Positions 28,640 to 36,825 of a stretch of 64,000 nt of DNA are shown in pieces. The position numbers were made by a program, and so were the translations under genes. The stretch's first letter is position 1. Every line of letters begins with the position of its first letter. The notes under the pieces were generated by a model. It did not search any database. It was given only the letters and a program-made list of their open reading frames with translations, and was not told the DNA's origin. This stretch comes from an uncultured Pelagibacteraceae bacterium. GTDB lineage: Bacteria > Pseudomonadota > Alphaproteobacteria > Pelagibacterales > Pelagibacteraceae. The DNA is taken from the NCBI GenBank assembly GCA_902564565.1, contig CACFBW010000002.1:31196-95195 (forward strand), read 5' to 3'.

Positions 28640-29585
28640 AGTTTATTTAGAAATATTACGTTCTGGCATAAATACCACAGCACAAGATTGCGGGAGAAAA
28701 CATTTGTATCATATAGGAATAACAGTTAGTGGAGCAATGGATTTAAGAAACCACAAGTTAGCAAATGCACTAGTTGCAAACAAAACTGAAGAGCCATCTA
28801 TTGAGTTTGCTTATCAAGGACCACTTTTAAAATTAAAGAATGGAAAGATTAATTTTGCTATTACAGGAGACGTTGCTTTTAAAATTGTTAGAAAAAATTC
28901 AATGGTAGAGGAGGGTAAATGCTATCAAAATTATCTTTTAGAAAGTGATGATCAATTAGATATTATATCAACGAAAAAATCGGTATATGGATATTTATCA
29001 GTTAGCGGTGGTTTTAAGTTTAAAAAAACTTGGAATAGTTTTTCAGTTAATACCAAAGCAAACATAGGACCAAATAATGGAAAAAAATATTCTATAGGTG
29101 AAAAAATTTTCATAAAAAATCATGAAAATTTAAAAATAAAAGAAAAAAAAATAAATTACACAAATCCTACAAATAATTTAATTAGAGTTCTAAAAGGAAC
29201 AAATTTTAATTATTTTTCAAATGATTCTCAGAATAAATTTTTTAAAGATGAATATTTGATAACTAATTTGACCGATAGAATGGGGATGAGACTTAAAGGT
29301 TCAATTTTAGAAAACATAAAAAGCACAAACATTAAATCTGAAGGGTTGATAAAAGGAGTAGTTCAAGTCCCCGCAGATGGTAATCCAATTATTTTATTAA
29401 ATGACCATGGAACAATAGGAGGTTATCCTAAAATTGGAGTTGTTATCTCAGCTGATTTAGATCGTGTAGCACAATTACCTCCAGGCACAAGCATAAAATT
29501 TAAAGAAGTATCACTTGTAGAAGCTGAAAATTTATTTAAGAATTATTTATCTGAAACAAATAAATATTTAAATGCAATTAATTAG
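28632..29585 (+). CDS. pxpC: 5-oxoprolinase subunit C (KipA-like)
   Basis: A 317-aa biotin-independent carboxyltransferase-like/KipA family protein. Conserved parts are 'EILRSGINTTAQDCGRKHLYHIGITVSGAMD', 'FAYQGPLLKL', 'YLSVSGGF', 'LTDRMGMRLKGSILE', 'SEGLIKGVVQVPADGNPIILLNDHGTIGGYPKIGVVISADLDRVAQLPPG'. Together with PxpA and PxpB it hydrolyses 5-oxoproline. It overlaps the DMT permease by 14 bp, so that gene is probably part of the same transcript. Confidence 0.94.
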   Translation: MSEVYLEILRSGINTTAQDCGRKHLYHIGITVSGAMDLRNHKLANALVANKTEEPSIEFAYQGPLLKLKNGKINFAITGDVAFKIVRKNSMVEEGKCYQNYLLESDDQLDIISTKKSVYGYLSVSGGFKFKKTWNSFSVNTKANIGPNNGKKYSIGEKIFIKNHENLKIKEKKINYTNPTNNLIRVLKGTNFNYFSNDSQNKFFKDEYLITNLTDRMGMRLKGSILENIKSTNIKSEGLIKGVVQVPADGNPIILLNDHGTIGGYPKIGVVISADLDRVAQLPPGTSIKFKEVSLVEAENLFKNYLSETNKYLNAIN

Positions 29586-30435
29586 AAATATACCTGGACC
29601 TCTATTAGTTTTTTTAGGTGCTTTCAGTTTGAGCTTTGGAGGCTTGATTGTAAAATCTTTTCATGGTGCAACTGAGTGGCAAATTTTATTTTGGCGTACT
29701 GTGTTTTTTTTATTAGTTATTTCAGTATATTTAATTCTTACTTACAAAAAAAATATCTTTAAATCTTTTTATGTTTCTGGTATCCCAGGATTTTTTGGTG
29801 GTTTAATACTATCTTTTGGTTTTTGTGGTTATGTGTTTGCAATGTATAATACAACAGTTGCAAATACTAATTTTATAATTCAAACCCAAACAATTTTTCT
29901 TGCAATCTTTGGATATTTTTTTCTAAAAGAAAAGATTTCAAAAACTACATTAGTTTCAATAATTTTAGCAATATCAGGAATTATTTTAATGGTAGGAAAA
30001 ACTCTTTCCCCAGGTCAAATGCTCGGTAACATTGTAGCTTTTATAATGCCCATATCCTTCGCTGTACTTATTCTTGTTGTGAGAAAATATCCAAATGTAG
30101 ACATGGTTCCTTCGCAGTTTATAGCTGGTGTCTTTGCTTTAATAGTTGGTTATCTAATGTCTGGAAAAATTAACATATCTTATCATGATATATTTTTAGG
30201 TTTTCTTGCAGGTTTTTTTCAACTAGGTTTTGGATTTATTTTTATAACCATTGGAGCTCAAAGAACTCCTTCTGCAATGGTAGGAATTATAATGTTAACA
30301 GAGGCTATTTTTGGACCATTATGGGCATGGTTATTTGTAAACGAGAAGCCACCAATGATTGTTATAGCGGGAGGGGTAATTGTAATAATTGCAGTATTGC
30401 TTCAATTTTTTCACCAATACAAATTAAGTAAATGA
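29572..30435 (+). CDS. DMT/EamA family permease
   Basis: A 287-aa protein with ten predicted membrane segments in two EamA halves ('ALSFGGLIVKSFHGATEWQILFWRTVFFLLV', and 'AQRTPSAMVGIIMLTEAIFGPLWAWLFVNEKPP' near the end of the second). The family exports or imports small metabolites such as amino acids. Overlap with pxpC by 14 bp and with the next gene by 4 bp (ATGA) suggests one transcript; an amino-acid or pyroglutamate-related substrate is a guess from context. Confidence 0.9.
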   Translation: MQLIRNIPGPLLVFLGAFSLSFGGLIVKSFHGATEWQILFWRTVFFLLVISVYLILTYKKNIFKSFYVSGIPGFFGGLILSFGFCGYVFAMYNTTVANTNFIIQTQTIFLAIFGYFFLKEKISKTTLVSIILAISGIILMVGKTLSPGQMLGNIVAFIMPISFAVLILVVRKYPNVDMVPSQFIAGVFALIVGYLMSGKINISYHDIFLGFLAGFFQLGFGFIFITIGAQRTPSAMVGIIMLTEAIFGPLWAWLFVNEKPPMIVIAGGVIVIIAVLLQFFHQYKLSK

Positions 30436-31682
30436 AAATTGCAGTTATTGGTTCAGGTATTTCGGGTCTAAGTGCTTCTTATTATCTATCAAAAAAATAT
30501 CATGTAGATCTATACGAAAAAGAAGATCGATTTGGCGGACATTCACATACAATAAATATTTTATACGATATAGGAAATAAAAAAAAAATAGACATTGATA
30601 TTGGTTTCATAGTTTTTAATGAAAAAACGTATCCAAATCTAATAAATTTTTTTAAGACACTGAATGTAAAATATGAGAAAAGTGATATGTCTTTTTCTGT
30701 ATCGGTGGATAGGACAAATATAGAATACTGTGGAAAAGGATTAAGTGGATTTTTTTCCAATAAAAAAAACTTTTTTAATATTAAGTTTTTAAAAATGTTT
30801 TATGAAATAATTAATTTTTATAAAAAATGTGAAAAAATAAATATAAATAATTGTGAAAAATTAACGCTTGATGAATATTTGAAAAAGGAGAATTTATCTA
30901 ACTACTTTATAAACTACCATATAATACCAATGGTCTCAGCAATTTGGTCCATACCACCAAGCGAAGTTAGACAAATGCCTTTTAAATTTTTTGTTATTTT
31001 TTTTAAAAATCATGGTTTGTTTAAAATTAAAAATAGGCCACAATGGTATACGGTTGCTAATAGAAGCAAGGATTATGTTGCAAAAGTAATAAATAAATTA
31101 AGCGGCGAACATTTTAAAAACTATAATATAAATAAAATTGTAAGAAATAAAAATAATGTAAGTGTCTATTATGGTGATGAAAGTGAATTTTTTATTTATG
31201 ATAAAGTAATATTGGCTACCCATGCGGATCAAGCTTTAAATTTAATTCAAAATTCAACAGAAAAAGAAAAAAATATTTTAAAAAATTTTAAATATAAAAA
31301 AAATGTTGCTTTTATACATTCGGACGAAAGTTTGATGCCAAAAAATAAAAGAAATTGGTGCTCTTGGAACGCAACAGTAAATAAAAATAATTTACAAAAA
31401 AGCACAGTTACTTATTGGTTAAATCTTTTGCAAAATTTAAAAATAAGTAAAAATATTTTTTTAACAATAAATCCATATTACAAAATTTCTGAAGAAAAAA
31501 TTTATAAAAAAGTTATTTTTACTCACCCATACTACGATGAAGAAGCGTTAAAAAATCAAAATGAACTTAAATTTCTACAAAATAAAGATAATGTTTTATT
31601 TTGTGGAAGTTATTTTGGTTATGGTTTTCACGAAGATGGGATAAAATCATCATTAGAAATGATAAAATTTTTAAATGATTAA
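30432..31682 (+). CDS. FAD-dependent amine-oxidase-fold oxidoreductase
   Basis: A 416-aa flavoprotein starting with the dinucleotide motif 'KIAVIGSGISGLSASYYLSKKYHVDLYEKEDRFGGHSHT', and ending with 'VLFCGSYFGYGFHEDGIKSSLEM', the second FAD-binding segment. It belongs to the group of amine-oxidase/desaturase-like proteins that occur immediately before DUF1365 and a cyclopropane-synthase-like methyltransferase in many proteobacteria, often under light/singlet-oxygen control. In that setting it is thought to act on unsaturated or methylated fatty acyl chains. The exact reaction is not established for this protein. It overlaps DUF1365 by 8 bp. Confidence 0.85.
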   Translation: MKIAVIGSGISGLSASYYLSKKYHVDLYEKEDRFGGHSHTINILYDIGNKKKIDIDIGFIVFNEKTYPNLINFFKTLNVKYEKSDMSFSVSVDRTNIEYCGKGLSGFFSNKKNFFNIKFLKMFYEIINFYKKCEKININNCEKLTLDEYLKKENLSNYFINYHIIPMVSAIWSIPPSEVRQMPFKFFVIFFKNHGLFKIKNRPQWYTVANRSKDYVAKVINKLSGEHFKNYNINKIVRNKNNVSVYYGDESEFFIYDKVILATHADQALNLIQNSTEKEKNILKNFKYKKNVAFIHSDESLMPKNKRNWCSWNATVNKNNLQKSTVTYWLNLLQNLKISKNIFLTINPYYKISEEKIYKKVIFTHPYYDEEALKNQNELKFLQNKDNVLFCGSYFGYGFHEDGIKSSLEMIKFLND

Positions 31683-32442
31683 GGAATCCTGTATTTACTC
31701 TGGAAATGTTATTCACAAAAGATTTAAACCAAAAGAACATTTTTTTAAATATAGAGTTTTTTCGCTTTTTGTAGATTTGTCAGAAATTAAATTAATTTCA
31801 AAAAAAATTTTATTTTTTTCTTATAATAGATTTAATTTAATAAGTTTTTTTGATAAAGATCATGGTGACAGAAATGGTTCAAACCTAAGTGAATGGGTTA
31901 TTAAAAATATTAAAAAACAAGGAATTGAAACAAAAAATATTAAAATTAAACTTTTATGTTATCCTAGAATTTTAGGATATGTTTTTAACCCATTAAGTAT
32001 TTTTTTTATTTATGATAAAAATTCATGTTTAATTGCAATACTTTATGAAGTCAAAAATACTTTTGGTGAGCAACATACCTATATATTTAAAATTCAAAAC
32101 AAATCTAAATTAGTTGAAAATAATTGCCAAAAAAAATTTTTTGTCTCTCCATTTATGGACTTTGACTCAACTTATTACTTTAAAATTCTTTACCCAGAAG
32201 ACACATTATCTGTTGTAATAGACCAAAGAGACAAAGAAGGTAAATTATTATTTGCCTCTCAAGATGGTAAAAGAATTGATTTATCTTCTAAAAACTTACT
32301 TTTTTTGTACTTAAAACACCCTTTAATGACCTTCAAAATTATATCAGCGATACATTTTGAGGCATTAAGATTATGGACAAAAGGTATTAAACTTGTAAAG
32401 AAAAAAATCAAACTTAAAAATAATATTACAATTGAAAACTAG
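31675..32442 (+). CDS. DUF1365 family protein
   Basis: A 255-aa protein with the family landmarks 'SCIYSGNVIHKRFKPKEHFFKYRVFSLFVDL', 'FFDKDHGDRNG', 'LLCYPRILGYVFNPLSIFFIYD', 'YEVKNTFGEQHTY' and 'KKFFVSPFMDFDSTYYFKI'. DUF1365 is almost always linked to the FAD oxidoreductase upstream and the CFA-like methyltransferase downstream, as here, and is presumed to take part in fatty acid modification. No catalytic mechanism is visible. It ends 5 bp before the methyltransferase start. Confidence 0.88.
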   Translation: MIKESCIYSGNVIHKRFKPKEHFFKYRVFSLFVDLSEIKLISKKILFFSYNRFNLISFFDKDHGDRNGSNLSEWVIKNIKKQGIETKNIKIKLLCYPRILGYVFNPLSIFFIYDKNSCLIAILYEVKNTFGEQHTYIFKIQNKSKLVENNCQKKFFVSPFMDFDSTYYFKILYPEDTLSVVIDQRDKEGKLLFASQDGKRIDLSSKNLLFLYLKHPLMTFKIISAIHFEALRLWTKGIKLVKKKIKLKNNITIEN

Positions 32443-32447
32443 AAAAA

Positions 32448-33620
32448 ATGAATTTTATTTCTGATAAAATAGTTTTTACAACTCTAAAGAATATGAAGTT
32501 TGGTTTTATAGAAGTTATAAACCATGATGGTAAAAAAATAATTTTAGGAGATATAAATTCTTCATTAAAATCTAAATTAATTATAAAAAAACCCGGATTC
32601 ACTTTAGATATAATTAATAAAGGAAGTGTAGGTCTTGCAGAATCTTATATGAGAGGAGATTTTGAAACTGATAACTTAACTAATCTTATAGAAATTACTG
32701 CAAAAAATATTAAAACCGTTCATAAAGTGACAGGATTGTTTGATATACCATTAGTTAATTATATTAAAAATATTTTTCATAAAAATACAAAAAAAAAAAG
32801 CAAAGAAAATATTTCTAAACATTATGATTTAGGTAACGAATTTTTTTCATTATGGCTTGATAAAACATTAACTTACTCAAGCGCAATTTTTGAAACTGAA
32901 AAAAAAGATTTAGAAGAAGCTCAAATTAATAAGTACAAAAAATTATCTAGTTTAGTTAAACCTCAACAGGGTGACAAGATGCTAGAAATAGGATGTGGTT
33001 GGGGAGGATTTGCCGAATATATAGGAAAAAATTATGATGTTAAATTAGACTGCATAACAATTTCAAAAAAACAATTTGAATATGCTAAAGAAAGAATTTT
33101 TAAAAATGGTTTAAACGAAAAAATTAACATTCAAATGTTAGATTATAGAGATGTTAAAAAAAAATATAACTCAATAACTTCAATCGAAATGATCGAAGCA
33201 GTCGGAAAAAATTATTTAAAAAAATATTTTCAAAAAATAAAAGAAAATTTAGTTGACAATGGAAAGGCTGCAATTCAAGCGATTACAATTAATGAAAACT
33301 TGTATGATAGATATAAAAAAAAAGAAGATTTTATTCAAAAATATATTTTCCCCGGTGGTTTTTTACCTTCTAAAAAAAAAATTATGAAACTTTCTGAAGA
33401 AACAGGCTTAAAATTTGAAAAATGTAATTCTTATGGCCTTCATTATTCAAACACTCTTTTTATTTGGAGGGATGAATTTATAAAAAAATGGGAAAATATT
33501 TCAGAACAAGGATTTGATTTAACTTTTAAAAGAATGTGGAATTTTTACTTTTCTTATTGCGAAGCAGGTTTTAAATCAAAAAATATTGATCTGATTCAAT
33601 TTTCTTTATCTAATAAATAG
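32448..33620 (+). CDS. cfa: Cyclopropane-fatty-acyl-phospholipid synthase-like methyltransferase
   Basis: A 390-aa SAM-dependent enzyme of the CFA/mycolic-acid cyclopropane family. An N-terminal lipid-associated region ('GFTLDIINKGSVGLAESYMRGDFETDNLTNLIEI') precedes the catalytic part with 'SKHYDLGNEFFSLWLDKTLTYSSAIFE', the SAM motif 'LEIGCGWGGFAEYI', 'SIEMIEAVGKNYLKKYF' and 'FIQKYIFPGGFLPS'. It adds a methylene or methyl group to acyl-chain double bonds of membrane phospholipids. Given the FAD oxidoreductase and DUF1365 partners, a methylated or further-oxidised acyl product is possible instead of a plain cyclopropane. Confidence 0.92.
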   Translation: MNFISDKIVFTTLKNMKFGFIEVINHDGKKIILGDINSSLKSKLIIKKPGFTLDIINKGSVGLAESYMRGDFETDNLTNLIEITAKNIKTVHKVTGLFDIPLVNYIKNIFHKNTKKKSKENISKHYDLGNEFFSLWLDKTLTYSSAIFETEKKDLEEAQINKYKKLSSLVKPQQGDKMLEIGCGWGGFAEYIGKNYDVKLDCITISKKQFEYAKERIFKNGLNEKINIQMLDYRDVKKKYNSITSIEMIEAVGKNYLKKYFQKIKENLVDNGKAAIQAITINENLYDRYKKKEDFIQKYIFPGGFLPSKKKIMKLSEETGLKFEKCNSYGLHYSNTLFIWRDEFIKKWENISEQGFDLTFKRMWNFYFSYCEAGFKSKNIDLIQFSLSNK

Positions 33621-33626
33621 ACATTT

Positions 33627-34154
33627 ATGAAAATTGTTTTTAGTATCTTTGTTTTATTTATATTAGCTGGATGTTTAAATAATGATATGCAACCAATAGA
33701 TTTTAAAGATAAAAAACCAAGACTTATTATAGAGAATTATTTGTCAGGAAATGTAAAAGCTTATGGAATTTTACAAAACAGATCTGGAAAAGTTACTAGA
33801 AAATTTATTGCTGATCTTGATGGAAAATGGGATGGCAAACAATTAATTCTTGATGAAAAATTTAATTGGAGCGATGGTGAAATACAAACTCGACAATGGC
33901 AAATTACCAAAATTGATGACCACCATTATGAAGGAGTAGCCGATGACGTAGTAGGTACTGCTAAAGGTTTTTCTTATGGTCCTGCGTTTAAGTTTGAATA
34001 TGTTTTATTGGTTCCATTTAAAGGCAAAACAATTAAAATTACATTTGATGATTGGATTTTTATGCAAGATGAAAAAGTAGCAATTAATAGAGCCACTATG
34101 ACTAAATTTGGTTTTAAGGTAGCAGAGCTTACAGTTACGTTTATTAAAAGTTAA
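33627..34154 (+). CDS. DUF3833 family lipoprotein
   Basis: A 175-aa protein with a lipoprotein signal peptide (hydrophobic run followed by 'ILAGC', C at residue 16), then a beta-rich domain containing 'YLSGNVKAYGILQNRSGKVTRKFIADLDGKWDGKQLILDEKFNWSDGEIQTRQW' and 'DDWIFMQDEKVAINRATMTKFGFKVAELTVTF'. This matches the DUF3833 family, another regular member of the FAD/DUF1365/CFA cluster. It probably sits on a membrane facing the periplasm; function unknown. Its stop shares TTAA with the convergent SDR gene. Confidence 0.87.
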   Translation: MKIVFSIFVLFILAGCLNNDMQPIDFKDKKPRLIIENYLSGNVKAYGILQNRSGKVTRKFIADLDGKWDGKQLILDEKFNWSDGEIQTRQWQITKIDDHHYEGVADDVVGTAKGFSYGPAFKFEYVLLVPFKGKTIKITFDDWIFMQDEKVAINRATMTKFGFKVAELTVTFIKS

Positions 34155-34909
34155 TCTATAATTTTTTTCATACCTTTTTCGACAATTTTAAAATAAAGAC
34201 CGTTTGGTATTACTTTTAAAATTTTCATTAAAGATGTAAATGACTTGGGGAAATGAATTTCAAAACTTTTGCTCTTTGTTAATCCTTTAAACATTTGTTC
34301 TGCAGCAAATTCTGGTGATTTAATCATTGGCATAGGAAAGTCATTTTGATCTGTCATTGGTGTTTTAATAAAACCAGGACTTACTAGAGAAACTCTTACG
34401 TTAAACCTTTTAAGATCAAAGTATAGACTTTCTGCAAAACTACTCAGAGCTGATTTTGAAGCACAATACGCACCAGCTGCAGGCAAACCTCTGTAACCAG
34501 CAACCGAAGAAACAATAGAAATTTGTCCTGATTTTTTTTCTTTGTAATAATCATATACAGCATTGATAGAATTCACTGTTCCAAAGAAATTTACTTCCAT
34601 AATTTTTCTTACTTTTTCTAAATTTAATTTTTTTTCAGATTTAGGATCATGGATTCCTGTACAAAAAATAGAAATATTAATATCGCCAAATTTTTTTTTT
34701 ATTTCATTGAAAACTATTTTACATTTTTCGCTGTCAGTTACGTCAAGTTGAAAGTAATCAATATTATTTTGACTTTTTGAAATTTCTTCTAATAATTTTT
34801 CTCTTCTAGCGGAAATTGCAACTTTCCAACCTTCTTTAGCAAATTTAATTGCTAAAGCTTTACCAATTCCACTACTAGCTCCTGTAATCCAAATTGTTTT
34901 ATTATTCAT
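34151..34909 (-). CDS. Short-chain dehydrogenase/reductase
   Basis: A 252-aa classical SDR: cofactor motif 'ITGASSGIGKALA', 'NVSSVAGYRG'-like serine region ('IVSSVAGYRGLPAAG') and the catalytic Y-x3-K in 'AYCASKSALSSFAESLYFDL', followed by 'LVSPGFIKTPMTD'. SDR genes also occur with the lipid-modification block upstream, though here the gene is on the opposite strand. It likely reduces or oxidises a lipid carbonyl; the substrate is unknown. Its start codon is 24 bp from the probable tspO start on the other strand, a compact divergent promoter region. Confidence 0.9.
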   Translation of the reverse strand: MNNKTIWITGASSGIGKALAIKFAKEGWKVAISARREKLLEEISKSQNNIDYFQLDVTDSEKCKIVFNEIKKKFGDINISIFCTGIHDPKSEKKLNLEKVRKIMEVNFFGTVNSINAVYDYYKEKKSGQISIVSSVAGYRGLPAAGAYCASKSALSSFAESLYFDLKRFNVRVSLVSPGFIKTPMTDQNDFPMPMIKSPEFAAEQMFKGLTKSKSFEIHFPKSFTSLMKILKVIPNGLYFKIVEKGMKKIID

Positions 34910-34921
34910 GGTATGTTGATG

Positions 34922-34927
34922 TATAAT
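34922..34927 (+). promoter_or_regulatory. TATAAT -10 element of tspO, probably leaderless
   Basis: A perfect TATAAT lies 6 bp before the ATG at 34934, so the predicted transcription start coincides with the start codon. No good -35 is visible (TTATTA is at about the right distance), and there is no Shine-Dalgarno, both compatible with leaderless initiation. Confidence 0.5.
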
Positions 34928-34933
34928 ACTTTT

Positions 34934-35401
34934 ATGCTTAAAAATAAATTTGTATCTTTTGTTTTTTTTCTAACAATAACATACCTTGCTTCATTTATTG
35001 GTAGTGTTTCAACTTTCTCTTCTAAAGAACCGTGGTATTCCACCTTAAATAAATCTTTTCTTACACCTCCAGATTGGATTTTCGCACCTGTTTGGACTAC
35101 ATTGTATCTTCTTATGTCGATTGCAATTTGGAATGCGTGGCATAAAAATAATAAAAATATAAATTTAGTTTATATATATTTAATTCATTTATTTTTTAAT
35201 ACAACTTGGAGTATAGTTTTTTTTGTTTACCACAGCATTTCAGTCGCGTTAATAAATTTAATTATAATTATTCTTTTTATTATTTATTTAATGTTAAAGT
35301 TTAAAGATGTAAGTAATTTAAGTGTTTATTTGATGATTCCATATTTACTTTGGAGTTGTTATGCCTTAATTCTAAATTTAACCTTACTTATTTTAAATTA
35401 A
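34934..35401 (+). CDS. tspO: TspO/MBR family membrane protein
   Basis: A tryptophan-rich five-helix membrane protein of 155 aa. Conserved TspO segments are 'WYSTLNKSFLTPPDWIFAPVWTTLYLLMSIAIWNAWH' and 'FFNTTWSIVFFVYHSISVALINLIIIILFI' with 'LWSCYALILNLTLLILN' at the end. In-frame ATGs exist at 34913 and 34919, but the third at 34934 starts right at the first helix and sits just after a TATAAT. Family members bind porphyrins and act in tetrapyrrole/oxidative-stress signalling in Rhodobacter. Placement next to genes typical of photo-oxidative stress regulons fits a light- or oxygen-linked role, by inference. Confidence 0.9.
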   Translation: MLKNKFVSFVFFLTITYLASFIGSVSTFSSKEPWYSTLNKSFLTPPDWIFAPVWTTLYLLMSIAIWNAWHKNNKNINLVYIYLIHLFFNTTWSIVFFVYHSISVALINLIIIILFIIYLMLKFKDVSNLSVYLMIPYLLWSCYALILNLTLLILN

Positions 35402-35403
35402 TT

Positions 35404-36507
35404 ATGGATGATGTCGTTATTATTGGAGGTGGGATAATTGGTGCTGCTACTGCATATTTTTTGTCCAAAGAAAGAAGAAAAGTTAAAGTTATAGAAAGGG
35501 ATCCCACATACAAAAAAGCTTCTTTTCCATTATCTCTTGGTGGATTTAGAAGACAATTTTATCAAAAAGAAAATATTTTGTTAGGAAAATTTGCAAAAGA
35601 ATTTATTTATCAAATTCCAAATTTGTTAAAAACAGAAAAAAATCCTAACCCCACAGCTAGTATGGTGCCCAATGGTTATCTGCTTATGTTTGGACCCGAG
35701 CATGCTGAAGAGCAATATAGAGCTTTGGAAAATCACAAAGCTTGTGAAGCTGGAACAAAAAATATTAAAGGTAGTGATTTAAAAAAAATATTTCCTTATA
35801 TTAATAATGAAGGCATTGAAACAGCAACTTATACCGATGATAAAAATGAAGGATGGATTGATCCTTTTTTATTTCATAGTGCACTAAAGAGCAAAGCAAC
35901 CGAACTTGGGGCTGAATTTATTAAAGGTGACGTTAAAAGCATTGCTGAGATAAAAGCAAAAACTATTATTTCAGCTGCTGGATGTTGGACTAAAGAATTA
36001 TTAAACGATATTCCGGTTGTTCCACAAAAACATACTGTGTTTAGAGTAAAATGCCCAACTCATATTCCCGAAATGCCTTTGACGGGTGATTTAACAACAG
36101 GAGTTTATTGGAGACCAGAAGGAAATGAATATTTAGCAGGATCTCCAAATTCAGTTTTTGATGCAGAAGATCTGGAACCTGCCTGGAATGATTTTGAAGA
36201 ATTAGTTTGGCCTGCACTGGCTAAAAGAATTCCAGCATTTGAAGAGTTAAAATTAACCGGTGGTTGGGCTGGATATTACGATTGCAACAAGCTTGATAAT
36301 AATGCAGTAGTTGGCAAACATCCAAAATATGAAAATGTATATTTGGCTTCTGGTTTTACTGGCAGAGGCTTGATGCAAGCACCTGGAATTGGGCGAGCAT
36401 TAACTGAATTAATTACTACTGGATCCTATAGATCTATAGATATAAGTTGTTTTGGTGTAGAAAGAGTATTGCAAAAAAATGCAAGACCAGAACCTTATGT
36501 TTTATAA
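35404..36507 (+). CDS. FAD-dependent oxidoreductase, DAO family
   Basis: A 367-aa flavoprotein with the N-terminal FAD motif 'DVVIIGGGIIGAATAYFLSKE' and a C-terminal 'VYLASGFTGRGLMQAPGIGRALTELI', typical of the D-amino-acid oxidase/sarcosine dehydrogenase (DAO) superfamily. The frame extends upstream to 35350 inside tspO, but the ATG at 35404 directly precedes the first beta strand and follows the tspO stop by 2 bp. It likely oxidises an N-methylated or secondary amine or an amino acid; the substrate is not evident. Nearby agmatinase-family and aldehyde dehydrogenase genes suggest amine catabolism. Confidence 0.87.
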   Translation: MDDVVIIGGGIIGAATAYFLSKERRKVKVIERDPTYKKASFPLSLGGFRRQFYQKENILLGKFAKEFIYQIPNLLKTEKNPNPTASMVPNGYLLMFGPEHAEEQYRALENHKACEAGTKNIKGSDLKKIFPYINNEGIETATYTDDKNEGWIDPFLFHSALKSKATELGAEFIKGDVKSIAEIKAKTIISAAGCWTKELLNDIPVVPQKHTVFRVKCPTHIPEMPLTGDLTTGVYWRPEGNEYLAGSPNSVFDAEDLEPAWNDFEELVWPALAKRIPAFEELKLTGGWAGYYDCNKLDNNAVVGKHPKYENVYLASGFTGRGLMQAPGIGRALTELITTGSYRSIDISCFGVERVLQKNARPEPYVL

Positions 36508-36769
36508 ATGAGTCAAATATATAACTTTTTCCCACTTTCAATTTACAAACAAAAGATAAAGCTATCACAAAAAAACAAAGAAGCGATGATTGAAGAAATT
36601 ATAAAAATGAAAAGAGATTCTGATAAAGGTTTAAAGCCAAATCAAAACGCTTCATGGAACCGAAAAAAATATTAATAATAACGAGAGGATATCAATTTCA
36701 GCCTATATATCTGTTTTAGCCAAAGAGTCCAAAAATTTAGAACATCTTACACCTCCATTTTCTGAGTGA
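36508..36769 (+). pseudogene. Remnant of a 2OG-Fe(II) oxygenase-like gene
   Basis: A 55-codon ORF starts at the ATG at 36508, immediately after the DAO stop. It reads 'SQIYNFFPLSIYKQKI' and continues to 'NQNASWNRKKY', then stops at 36675. A second frame continues with 'ERISISAYISVLAKESKNLEH' to a stop at 36767-36769. The beginning resembles short phage/marine-type 2OG-Fe(II) oxygenases (TIGR02466-like), where a position-specific target sequence follows 'NASW'. None of the iron ligands remain. I read it as a gene broken by deletion plus frameshift. The family assignment is tentative; the broken state is better supported than the identity. Confidence 0.45.
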
Positions 36770-36825
36770 AAAAAATTTATAAACAATTAATTGTATTAAT
36801 TATAAAAGAATATTAGTATTAACTT

